Assembly (NCBI GenBank): GCA_038147495.1
Contig: JAYQTT010000007.1
Span: 33,106 to 97,105 of the forward strand
DNA length: 64,000 nucleotides
Source: MED-G116 sp038147495
Lineage (GTDB): Bacteria; Pseudomonadota; Alphaproteobacteria; Puniceispirillales; Puniceispirillaceae
Direction of reading: 5' to 3'
Shown here: in pieces, positions 52,583 to 60,711 of the stretch
How positions within the stretch are numbered: position 1 is the first letter of the stretch
Layout: each line of letters begins with the position of its first letter
Program-made: the position numbers and the translations under genes
Notes under the pieces: generated by a model
The model's input: the letters and a program-made list of their open reading frames with translations, nothing else
Databases searched by the model: none
What the model was told of the DNA's origin: nothing

Positions 52583-53800
52583 ATGTCACGCATTAAGGTC
52601 AAAAATCCGATCGTTGAAATTGACGGCGATGAGATGACACGCATCATCTGGCAGAAAATCAAAGACAAGCTTATTCACCCCTATTTGGATGTGGATCTGA
52701 AATATTACGATCTTGGCATCGAAAAGCGTGACGAGACGGATGACCAGATCACCGTCGACAGTGCGAATGCAATCAAAGAATACGGCGTCGGCGTAAAATG
52801 CGCGACAATCACGCCGGATGAGGCCCGCGTTGAAGAATTTGACCTGAAACGCATGTACCGTTCGCCAAACGGCACCATTCGTAACATCCTCGGCGGCACT
52901 GTCTTCCGGCAGCCGATCATCTGCCAGAATGTGCCACGGCTTGTGCCTGGCTGGACAAAACCAATTGTCATTGGCCGCCATGCCTTTGGTGACCAATATC
53001 GCGCCACAGACTTTGTCACGCCCGGCGCTGGTAAGCTGACAATGACTTTCCAGCCGGCTGACGGCAGCCCTGCCATCACGCATGAGGTGTTTGACTTCCC
53101 GGCCGGCGGTGTTGCCATGTCGATGTACAATCTGGACGAGTCTATCCGCGGCTTTGCACGTGCTTGCATGAATTACGGGCTTGATCTTGGCTGGCCAGTC
53201 TATCTGTCAACCAAGAACACAATCCTGAAAGCCTATGACGGCCGCTTCAAAGATTTGTTCGAAGAAGTGTTTGAGACCGAATTTGAAGACAAATTCAAAG
53301 AGGCCGGCATTATCTATGAGCATCGCCTGATCGATGACATGGTGGCGTGCGCAATGAAGTGGGACGGCGGGTTCGTCTGGGCCTGTAAAAACTATGATGG
53401 TGATGTCCAGTCCGACACCGTGGCACAGGGTTTTGGCTCGCTTGGCCTGATGACATCCGTCCTGATGACGCCTGATGGCAAAACGGTCGAGGCCGAGGCG
53501 GCTCACGGCACTGTTACCCGTCACTATCGTCAGCACCAGCAGGGCAAAACCACATCGACAAACCCTATTGCCTCGATTTTTGCATGGACACGGGGCCTGT
53601 CCTATCGTGCCAAATTTGACGACACGCCAGAGGTTGCACGCTTTGCCGACACCGTTGAAAAAGTCTGCATTCAGACGGTTGAGCGCGGACAGATGACAAA
53701 GGATCTTGCCCTGCTTATCTCACAAGAACAGCCGTTCCTCTCAACCGACGGCTTCCTTGATGCGATTGATCAGAACCTGCAAAAAGCAATGGGCGTGTAA
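52583..53800 (+). CDS. icd: NADP-dependent isocitrate dehydrogenase
   Basis: Converts isocitrate to 2-oxoglutarate in the TCA cycle. The ATG at 52583 (MSRIKVKNPIVEIDGDEMTR) gives 405 residues, the length of the eukaryote-like NADP enzyme found in Alphaproteobacteria; the frame is open from 52502. RSPNGTIRNILGGTVFR binds isocitrate and YDGDVQSD lies near the metal site. A GGAC box precedes the start. It is a single gene ending in a strong terminator. Confidence 0.96.
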   Translation: MSRIKVKNPIVEIDGDEMTRIIWQKIKDKLIHPYLDVDLKYYDLGIEKRDETDDQITVDSANAIKEYGVGVKCATITPDEARVEEFDLKRMYRSPNGTIRNILGGTVFRQPIICQNVPRLVPGWTKPIVIGRHAFGDQYRATDFVTPGAGKLTMTFQPADGSPAITHEVFDFPAGGVAMSMYNLDESIRGFARACMNYGLDLGWPVYLSTKNTILKAYDGRFKDLFEEVFETEFEDKFKEAGIIYEHRLIDDMVACAMKWDGGFVWACKNYDGDVQSDTVAQGFGSLGLMTSVLMTPDGKTVEAEAAHGTVTRHYRQHQQGKTTSTNPIASIFAWTRGLSYRAKFDDTPEVARFADTVEKVCIQTVERGQMTKDLALLISQEQPFLSTDGFLDAIDQNLQKAMGV

Positions 53801-53833
53801 AAAGCGTTATACACGCATTTTACTGACGACCAA

Positions 53834-53857
53834 AAAGCCCCGCTTCGGCGGGGCTTT
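53834..53857. terminator. Bidirectional terminator between icd and alaS
   Basis: A perfect 10-bp stem AAAGCCCCGC / GCGGGGCTTT closed by the stable tetraloop TTCG, with A/T flanks on both sides. It separates the convergent icd and alaS genes. Confidence 0.92.
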
Positions 53858-53897
53858 GTCGTTTTCAATGGGTGAACTGTGCCAAGATCAATCAGGG

Positions 53898-56531
53898 CTA
53901 GAGTGCAGCCGACACCGCCTGTAAGGCCGCTTCGGCATTTGCCGCATCCGGCCCGCCAGCCTGTGCCATATCGGGTCGACCACCGCCACCACCGCCGCCA
54001 AGTGCCGCTGAACCAACGCGCACAAGATCCACCGCGTTGTGGCTGTCCAGCAAGTCAGCCGTTACCGCGACAACAATTGAAGCCTTGCCGGAGTCGGTCG
54101 CAACAAGGCAGATAACAGCTTTTTCCATGCCTGACTTCAATTCATCTGCCATCGACTTCAGCTCTCTGGCAGGTGTGTCTTCAAGCAAACGTCCGACAAA
54201 ATTGACGCCATTCACCGTCTCGGCACCCGAACTCGATGTGCCACCGCCAGCGGCGATTTTGCGTCGCAGATTTGTGATGTCACGTTCTGCCTTTTTTGCG
54301 TCATCGAGGAGTTTTGCCACCCGCTCGGCCAATTTTTCCGGAGCGACCTTGAGAATGTCAGACGCCTCGCTCAACACTTTTTCGCGCCCTTCAATCCACT
54401 CCATCGCGCCTGCCTGCGTTACCGCTTCAATACGGCGCACACCACCAGCTACAGCCGATTCAGACACAATCTTGAGAAGGCTGATATCGCCGGTTCTGCC
54501 GACATGGGTGCCGCCGCACAATTCCACAGACCAGGCACCACGCCCGGCTGTTTCGGCATCACCGCCCATCTGCACAACCCGAACCTCTTCACCGTATTTC
54601 TCGCCAAACAGCGCCAGTGCCCCAAGTTCGATAGCCGCGTCAGGCGTCATGATCCGTGTGGACACTTCGGAATTCATCCGGATGCGGTCATTGACGATCG
54701 CCTGCACTCTGGCAAGTTCATCAGCGCTCACCGCTTTTGGATGCGAAAAGTCAAATCGCAGGCGGTCAGGCGCAACCAATGAGCCTTTCTGCGCCACATG
54801 ATCTCCCAATACATGGCGCAGCGCCTCATGAAGTAGATGTGTCGCCGAATGGTTAGACCGCAGACGCAGACGCCTTTCAGTATCAATCGTCATTTTCACC
54901 GGCTCACCAGCGACAAGCTTGCCTTTTGTCACCTTTGCCCGATGTACAAAAGTGCCAGACGGTGTCTTGAACGTGTCGGTCACACTGGCCGCGCCGTCAG
55001 TCCAATCAATCTTGCCTTGGTCGCCAACCTGTCCGCCAGATTCTGCATAGAAAGGTGTCTGATTGGTAACGATATTGACCTCGCCATCAGCCGCCTCGAC
55101 TTCCTTGCCATCCACCACAAGTGACAGCACAACACCCTCGGCGCTGTCAGACGTGTAGCCAAGAAATTCAGTGGCGCCATGGCGCTGGCCAATATCAAGC
55201 CAGATCGTTTCCGTTGCGGCATCGCCCGAGCCGCTCCACGATTTACGCGCCGCTGCCTTTTGCGCATCCATGGCGGTGTTGAAGCCTTCAATATCAACTG
55301 TCCAGCCATAGCCGCGCATGAAATCCTGCGTCAGATCCAGCGGGAAACCGAACGTATCATAGAGTTTAAACGCTGTCTGACCATCGAGTGTGCCACCGGA
55401 CGCCTTGCCCTCCACCTCGTCATTGAGGATACGCAGCCCCCTGCCGAGCGTTTCCTTGAAGCGCGTTTCTTCGAGCTTCAGCGTCTCGGTTATCAGCGAT
55501 TGCGCCCGTCCAAGTTCCGGATAATGCCCGCCCATCTCGGCGACAAGCGCAGGCACCAGCCGCCACATCACCGGCTCTTCACAGCCAAGTTGGTGCAGAT
55601 GCCGCATGGCCCGCCGCATGATCCGGCGCAACACATAGCCACGCCCCTCATTCGAAGGCAAAACACCATCGGCAATCAGGAACGAGGTAGCACGAAGATG
55701 GTCGGCCACAACCCGATGCGAGACAGATTTTTCGCCGTCAGCATCTGTGTTCGATACTTCAGCAGAGGCAAGCACCAAGGCCCGCATCAGATCAATATCA
55801 TAATTGTCATGCTTGCCCTGCAAAACGGCGGCGATACGCTCCAACCCCATGCCAGTGTCGATTGACGGCTTTGGCAGGCTGATCCGGCTCTCTGCAGTCT
55901 GCTCAAACTGCATGAAAACGAGGTTCCAGATTTCAATGAATCTGTCACCATCCTCATCGGGGGATCCCGGAGGACCACCCGGAATATGATCACCATGATC
56001 ATAGAAGATCTCAGAGCACGGCCCGCACGGCCCGGTATCACCCATTGCCCAGAAATTATCCGATGTGGCGATCCGGATGATTTTGTCGTCTGACAAACCG
56101 GCGATTTTTTTCCACAGACCAGCGGCCTCATCATCTTCGTGATACACAGTGACCAGAAGCTTTTCGGCAGCCAGCCCATATTCGCGGGTGACAAGGTTCC
56201 ACGCCATTTCAATGGCATGTTCCTTGAAATAATCGCCAAAGGAGAAATTGCCGAGCATTTCAAAAAATGTGTGATGGCGCGCGGTGTAGCCAACATTTTC
56301 AAGGTCGTTGTGTTTGCCACCGGCACGCACGCATTTCTGCGAGGTAACGGCGCGATTGTAATCCCGCGTTTCAAGGCCGGTGAACAGATTTTTAAACTGC
56401 ACCATTCCGGCGTTGGTAAACATCAGCGTTGGATCATTTTGTGGAACAAGGGGGCTGGAATCCACAATCTGATGGCCGTCCTTGCCAAAATACTCAAGAA
56501 AGGTCGAGCGGATATCGTTGACACTACTCAT
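53898..56531 (-). CDS. alaS: Alanyl-tRNA synthetase
   Basis: AlaS charges tRNA-Ala. From ATG 56531 the protein is 877 residues, the usual length (start MSSVNDIRSTFLEYF; the frame opens at 56555). Class II motifs are seen in the N-terminal half (FTNAGMVQFK, RHHTFFEMLGNFSFGDYFK). The editing domain zinc ligands lie in HSATHLLHEAL and CGGTHVGRTGD. The C-terminal Gly-rich segment (ALGGGGGGGRPDMAQAGG) is standard. It lies downstream of recA on the same strand, with a terminator between them. Confidence 0.97.
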   Translation of the reverse strand: MSSVNDIRSTFLEYFGKDGHQIVDSSPLVPQNDPTLMFTNAGMVQFKNLFTGLETRDYNRAVTSQKCVRAGGKHNDLENVGYTARHHTFFEMLGNFSFGDYFKEHAIEMAWNLVTREYGLAAEKLLVTVYHEDDEAAGLWKKIAGLSDDKIIRIATSDNFWAMGDTGPCGPCSEIFYDHGDHIPGGPPGSPDEDGDRFIEIWNLVFMQFEQTAESRISLPKPSIDTGMGLERIAAVLQGKHDNYDIDLMRALVLASAEVSNTDADGEKSVSHRVVADHLRATSFLIADGVLPSNEGRGYVLRRIMRRAMRHLHQLGCEEPVMWRLVPALVAEMGGHYPELGRAQSLITETLKLEETRFKETLGRGLRILNDEVEGKASGGTLDGQTAFKLYDTFGFPLDLTQDFMRGYGWTVDIEGFNTAMDAQKAAARKSWSGSGDAATETIWLDIGQRHGATEFLGYTSDSAEGVVLSLVVDGKEVEAADGEVNIVTNQTPFYAESGGQVGDQGKIDWTDGAASVTDTFKTPSGTFVHRAKVTKGKLVAGEPVKMTIDTERRLRLRSNHSATHLLHEALRHVLGDHVAQKGSLVAPDRLRFDFSHPKAVSADELARVQAIVNDRIRMNSEVSTRIMTPDAAIELGALALFGEKYGEEVRVVQMGGDAETAGRGAWSVELCGGTHVGRTGDISLLKIVSESAVAGGVRRIEAVTQAGAMEWIEGREKVLSEASDILKVAPEKLAERVAKLLDDAKKAERDITNLRRKIAAGGGTSSSGAETVNGVNFVGRLLEDTPARELKSMADELKSGMEKAVICLVATDSGKASIVVAVTADLLDSHNAVDLVRVGSAALGGGGGGGRPDMAQAGGPDAANAEAALQAVSAAL

Positions 56532-56891
56532 TCTGATTTTCCCATCTGACAGCAAATCCCCATCTCACAGCAGATTACAGGGACATGCTTCACGCCGACC
56601 ATCCTCGGCGACCACACAATCAACACGACATACGCCGCGCGTGGAGATTGTTTTAATCGGCGTGTCGACCAAATGTCCAGTCAAACCCGCCATTAGACGG
56701 CGCCAGCCAAGCGAAAACCTGCAAAAATATCGTTTGGGTAAATATGTTATCGGCTAATGTGGTCCGGCTCAAACGGTATGACCTGTCATGGCCCATTAAA
56801 AATCCCGCTGCCGCATTACCGGCAACGGGATCAAAATCAGGTAATATTCATACCCCGGCCAGTGCATTATGCCACCGGCCTTCCAAGATAC
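56532..56891. other. recA-alaS intergenic region
   Basis: About 360 bases without a convincing gene. It holds the recA terminator at its right end and must hold the alaS promoter. Short open frames here lack ribosome-binding sites and family features. Confidence 0.5.
56796..56831 (-). terminator. Rho-independent terminator of recA
   Basis: ATCCCGCTGCCG pairs with CGGCAACGGGAT (one mismatch, 6-base loop); read on the minus strand it is followed by a run of five T residues. It lies about 60 bases after the recA stop. Confidence 0.85.
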
Positions 56892-57998
56892 CTAGCTGGC
56901 TGTTGGCTCAATATCAGGTGACGTGGCCTCAGCCGCCTCTTCCATGTCAGCGATGGAATTATCCAGCATCTGGTCGCCAACAAGACCGGCATTCTGGCGA
57001 ATAGCCGCTTCAATTTCATTTGCCAATTCAGGGTTCTCCCGAAGGAAATTCTTGGCGTTTTCACGTCCCTGACCGATGCGCTGTCCTTTGTAAGAAATCC
57101 AGGCACCTGCCTTCTCAACCAAGCCGGCAGCAACACCAAGGTCAATCAATTCACCCATTTTGGAGATGCCTTCACCATACATGATGTCAAATTCAATGGT
57201 GCGGAACGGTGCCGCGACCTTGTTTTTCACAACCTTGACGCGTGTTTGGTTACCAACCACTTCATCCCGATCTTTGATTGCACCAATTCGACGAATATCG
57301 AGGCGAACAGACGCGTAAAATTTCAGCGCATTACCACCTGTGGTTGTTTCCGGATTGCCGAACATCACACCAATTTTCAGGCGAATCTGGTTAATAAAGA
57401 TCACCAGACAGTTTGAACGCGCGATCGATGAGGTCAGTTTGCGAAGTGCCTGGCTCATCAGGCGGGCATGCAGGCCGACATGATGATCACCCATCTCACC
57501 TTCAAGTTCAGCCCGCGGGACCAGAGCCGCAACCGAATCGACAACCAACACGTCAATGGCGCCTGAACGCACCAACGTATCGGCAATTTCAAGTGCCTGC
57601 TCGCCCGCGTCAGGCTGTGAGATCAGCAGATCATCAATATTGACGCCAAGCTTTTTCGCATAAACGGGGTCAAGCGCGTGCTCAGCGTCGACAAAAGCAC
57701 AATTGCCGCCGTCTTTTTGCGCCTCGGCAACGGCGTGCAGCGCCAACGTTGTCTTGCCTGACGATTCCGGCCCGTAAATTTCAATGATTCGGCCTTTCGG
57801 AAAGCCGCCGATGCCAAGCCCGATATCAAGGCCAAGTGATCCGGTAGAGATCGCCTGCACGTCAACCGCAGACTCCCGCTGGCCCAATTTCATCACCGAG
57901 CCTTTGCCAAACGCCTTTTCAATCTGCCCGATTGCGGCTTCCAGCGCCTTGTTCTTGTCACTATTGTCCATTTTGAGATCCACTACGACTCCAGCCAT
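56892..57998 (-). CDS. recA: Recombinase RecA
   Basis: RecA drives homologous recombination and triggers LexA self-cleavage. ATG 57998 has AAGGAGG 5 bases upstream and gives 368 residues; the frame opens earlier at 58049. The Walker A motif GPESSGKT is near 74-81, followed by LLISQPDAGEQALEI, VDSVAALVPRAE and loop sequence MGDHHVGLHARLMSQALRK in part. A cluster of SOS-like boxes precedes it at 58116-58191. Confidence 0.98.
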   Translation of the reverse strand: MAGVVVDLKMDNSDKNKALEAAIGQIEKAFGKGSVMKLGQRESAVDVQAISTGSLGLDIGLGIGGFPKGRIIEIYGPESSGKTTLALHAVAEAQKDGGNCAFVDAEHALDPVYAKKLGVNIDDLLISQPDAGEQALEIADTLVRSGAIDVLVVDSVAALVPRAELEGEMGDHHVGLHARLMSQALRKLTSSIARSNCLVIFINQIRLKIGVMFGNPETTTGGNALKFYASVRLDIRRIGAIKDRDEVVGNQTRVKVVKNKVAAPFRTIEFDIMYGEGISKMGELIDLGVAAGLVEKAGAWISYKGQRIGQGRENAKNFLRENPELANEIEAAIRQNAGLVGDQMLDNSIADMEEAAEATSPDIEPTAS

Positions 57999-58115
57999 CT
58001 TTGCCTCCTTATTTGCATAGCCACCTGATGCTGTCCATGCCGAAAACAAAAATGGCGATACTGAGCTTTGCCGGACATGAAAATTGGTGACGCTGTTCTA
58101 AACTTGCGTCATGAT

Positions 58116-58191
58116 GTACCTGTTTTGTTCTTATTGCAAGTGCATTTTCTTGTTTTGTTCTTATTTCAGGGGATCTGTTCTAGTTTTGTCC
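58116..58191. promoter_or_regulatory. Cluster of three SOS-box-like repeats before recA
   Basis: Alphaproteobacterial LexA binds GTTC-N7-GTTC. Here three near-matches occur: GTAC-N7-GTTC (58116-58130), TTTC-N7-GTTC (58146-58160) and GTTC-N7-GTCC (58177-58191). The first two lie in a 15-base direct repeat TGTTTTGTTCTTATT spaced exactly 30 bases apart, about three helix turns. Each has one mismatch to the consensus. Confidence 0.6.
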
Positions 58192-58230
58192 CATTCCTCT
58201 GCGGGAGCGCGGCCTGATCCTGGCGCAAAA

Positions 58231-58259
58231 AAAAGCCTGCCCAAAGCGGACAGGCTTTT
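58231..58259 (-). terminator. Rho-independent terminator downstream of dksA
   Basis: AAAAGCCTGCCC pairs with GGACAGGCTTTT with one internal mismatch and a 5-base loop; on the minus strand it is followed by eight T residues. It would stop dksA transcripts before the recA promoter. Confidence 0.88.
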
Positions 58260-58408
58260 CAGATACAGATCTTTCGATAACAGATTGTGTCCCGGAAAAT
58301 CATCAACCACGACACGACCATTGGCATGCGCCGCGCGGTATAGATAGCGCCGGGCTTGCGGCCGTTGGAAGGCAGTCTAATCGTCGTGGTGGCTAATCGT
58401 TGCGGTGG

Positions 58409-58960
58409 CTAATCGTCGCGGTGGACGCGTTCCATCCGCTCATGCCGTTCCTGTGCATGAAGGCTGAGCGATGCGATAGGCCGCGCTTCCAAGCGCCGCA
58501 GATTGATCGGCTCATCGGTTTCGACACAATAGCCATAGGAGCCATTATCGATCCGGCGAAGGGCGGCCTCAATTTTCTGAAGCAACTTCCGCTCACGATC
58601 ACGGGTCCGCAGATCAAGCGCAGCATTACTTTCAATCTGCGCCCTGTCCATTTGGTCAGGCTGGTGGAGATTTTCCTGTGAGAGACCGGAGATGGTCTCG
58701 CTTGCCTCATCAAGAAGTTCTGCCCGCCACGCTTCAAGCTTGTGCCGGAAATACAGCAACTGCATCGGGTTCATGAACTCTTCGTCGTCGCTGGGGCGAT
58801 ACCCTTCTGGCAACAGGATCGGTGACGCAGAGGCTTTGTTTGAATTGGCGGCGGTGTCGGCGCTCTTTTTCTTACCGTTTTTGGCTGCTGTCTTCTTGAC
58901 GGCCACCTTTTTCACGGCTGGCTTTTTGACGGCTGCCTTCTTTTTAATTCCTTCGGTCAT
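58409..58960 (-). CDS. dksA: RNA polymerase-binding transcription factor DksA
   Basis: DksA enters the RNA polymerase secondary channel and with ppGpp alters rRNA and stress promoters. The 183-residue protein has the coiled coil (about 60-130, MDRAQIESNAALDLRTRDRE) and the C-terminal globular part RRLEARPIASLSLHAQERHE. Of the four zinc Cys of E. coli DksA only the one in GYCVET remains, as in most Alphaproteobacteria. The first 45 residues are an added Lys/Ala tail with AVKK-type repeats. The start is the ATG at 58960. Confidence 0.94.
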   Translation of the reverse strand: MTEGIKKKAAVKKPAVKKVAVKKTAAKNGKKKSADTAANSNKASASPILLPEGYRPSDDEEFMNPMQLLYFRHKLEAWRAELLDEASETISGLSQENLHQPDQMDRAQIESNAALDLRTRDRERKLLQKIEAALRRIDNGSYGYCVETDEPINLRRLEARPIASLSLHAQERHERMERVHRDD

Positions 58961-59352
58961 GTCTTAACCATTTTTCCGTTGAGGCGTGGGTTCAACCCCG
59001 AGCCCAGAATTGTGAATCAAAACCTGAATGCAACGCGGGACAACATTCATCACGACCAATGCCGGCCGATAATGGGCACCCTGCCCACGATGCGGCTTTC
59101 GATTACACTGAAACGCCCCGCCAAGCAAGTGACAATTTAACACACCAATTGCTAATATTTTGCTGTGTAACCACCAATAATCATTATCAAAAAGTTAATC
59201 ACGCATATGTGATTTGAGAGGTTGGGGAGGTTAATTTAAGGTTATTGAATGCCGATAAGGGTGCCTGATTTATCGGCGTGTGAAAGAGTTAAAAATGTTG
59301 TTTTGGCAAGAGAAAACGTGACGTACCACCGTTAATTACTTGGGACAAAATA
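58961..59352. promoter_or_regulatory. dksA/ctrA divergent control region
   Basis: About 390 bases without a gene. An 18-bp palindrome AATCAC-N6-GTGATT lies at 59197-59214. TTAA-N7-TTAT at 59231-59245 is one base off the CtrA box TTAA-N7-TTAA and could be an autoregulatory site. A GAATC near 59013 fits the GANTC methylation site of CcrM, which GcrA reads. Confidence 0.55.
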
Positions 59353-60168
59353 ATGCATGTTTTGATTATCGAAGACGACCCAGTTGTCGCAGACGTTCTC
59401 GGAATGACCATCGAGGAAGCCGGTCATTTCAAATCCACCGCCCATACCATCGAGGCCGCATTGACGGAGCTCAAGCACAATGACATCGATGCGGTGTTGC
59501 TTGACATCAATCTGCCGGATGGCGATGGCACACGCCTCGCTCGTCTGATCCGCAAGAACCACATGCCAATGCCAATTCTCGTGGTGTCGGGAAATGCGGG
59601 TATCGATGACAAGATCACCGCGCTTGGCGCCGGTGCCGATGGCTATCTGACAAAACCGTTCGACCGGTTTGAATTACTCGCCAATCTTGAAGCGATCATC
59701 CGGCGAACCAACGGCCATAGTTCGGCAACGGTCAGCGCCGGCAATCTGGAAGTGGATCTGAACCGTCATCTGGCGATGGTAAATGGTCAGGAATTGCCGT
59801 TGACCGCAAAGGAATTCCGAATTGTTGAGTTTCTTGCCCTTCGTAAAGGGGCGGTTCTAAGCAAGGCTGCATTCCTCAGTCACCTCTATGGCGGCATGGA
59901 TGAACCCGAGCCAAAGATCATTGATGTCTTTATGTGCAAACTGCGGCGCAAGCTTGATGACGCCGGTGCGCAGGGTGTCAGCATCGATACGGTGTGGGGC
60001 CAAGGATATATTCTAAGAGAGAGCAATCCGATAGATGGGTCATTGCCACCGCTTGATCCGGACAGCCTCACTTTTGACAGCGACAAGACCGATCTCGTGG
60101 CTCAGGTCACAGTTCCGCGCCGCAATCGGCAGAATAATGACAGGGGCCTGTCTGCACGGGCGATCTGA
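59353..60168 (+). CDS. ctrA: Cell-cycle response regulator CtrA
   Basis: CtrA is the OmpR-type master regulator of cell cycle, motility and polarity genes in Alphaproteobacteria. The receiver domain has Asp8/9, the phosphorylation Asp51 in LLDINLP and Lys101 in LTKPF. The DNA-binding domain carries the CtrA hallmark HLYGGMDEPEPKIIDVFMCKLRRKL and ends VWGQGYILRE. The protein is 271 residues, about 40 longer than Caulobacter CtrA, with a polar tail after position 225 (DPDSLTFDSDKTD). A terminator follows. Confidence 0.93.
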   Translation: MHVLIIEDDPVVADVLGMTIEEAGHFKSTAHTIEAALTELKHNDIDAVLLDINLPDGDGTRLARLIRKNHMPMPILVVSGNAGIDDKITALGAGADGYLTKPFDRFELLANLEAIIRRTNGHSSATVSAGNLEVDLNRHLAMVNGQELPLTAKEFRIVEFLALRKGAVLSKAAFLSHLYGGMDEPEPKIIDVFMCKLRRKLDDAGAQGVSIDTVWGQGYILRESNPIDGSLPPLDPDSLTFDSDKTDLVAQVTVPRRNRQNNDRGLSARAI

Positions 60169-60208
60169 CCGTCATATGACCGGACTTTGATCCTACCAAC
60201 ATTTCTTC

Positions 60209-60235
60209 AAAAAGCCCCTCTGCGCGGGGCTTTTT
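60209..60235 (+). terminator. Rho-independent terminator of ctrA
   Basis: AAAAAGCCCC / GGGGCTTTTT stem of 10 bp with a 7-base loop, followed by further T residues, about 40 bases after the ctrA stop. Confidence 0.9.
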
Positions 60236-60376
60236 TAATACCCGCCTCACCAGCACCAGCTTTGCTAAACACGCGACAAGCCATGTCTGTGGCAAAAATC
60301 CCAGCATCGGTTTAACATGATGACATGTGCGGCAAACTTCGCCGGTACGGCGGGGCGCATATTGCAGGAGACAATC

Positions 60377-60565
60377 ATGCTGTATTTTGCTCTGGGCGAT
60401 TTCGTCCATCATCCGGCAAAACCCGAATGGGGCATCGGTCAGGTGCAGTCGATTGTCGGGATGAATGTCACAGTGAATTTTGCCCATGCCGGCAAACAAA
60501 TGATCAATTGCGCTGTCGTTGAGTTGGTCAAGGCAACAATTGCCGACATCAATCAACCGGCAACA
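60377..60565 (+). CDS. DUF3553 family protein
   Basis: A 62-residue protein. ATG 60377 has AGGAG 7 bases upstream; the longer frame from 60317 adds non-conserved residues. The text FALGDFVHHPAKPEWGIGQV followed by VTVNFAHAGKQMIN matches DUF3553, a single SH3-like/CarD-like module common in Alphaproteobacteria. Function unknown; a nucleic-acid or polymerase contact is a guess from the fold. Coordinates allow one or two bases of doubt at the stop. Confidence 0.8.
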
Positions 60566-60606
60566 TAATCATGGCAACATAATCCTGTAGCCGTCACATT
60601 GTGACG
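60561..60606. repeat. Direct repeat and palindrome before fdsB
   Basis: GGCAACATAATC occurs twice in tandem with a 14-base period (60559-60584), the first copy covering the DUF3553 stop. A 15-base palindrome CGTCACATTGTGACG follows at 60592-60606, about 105 bases before the formate dehydrogenase gene, and could be an operator. Confidence 0.55.
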
Positions 60607-60711
60607 CTTTTGAAATTGTTCCGGATACTGTTATTGATAGAAAAGGTGTGGCCGTAAAACTAATGCCATGACACTGTTCGTTTTGGACGATGTCTCGGGG
60701 GAGCTAATCTT

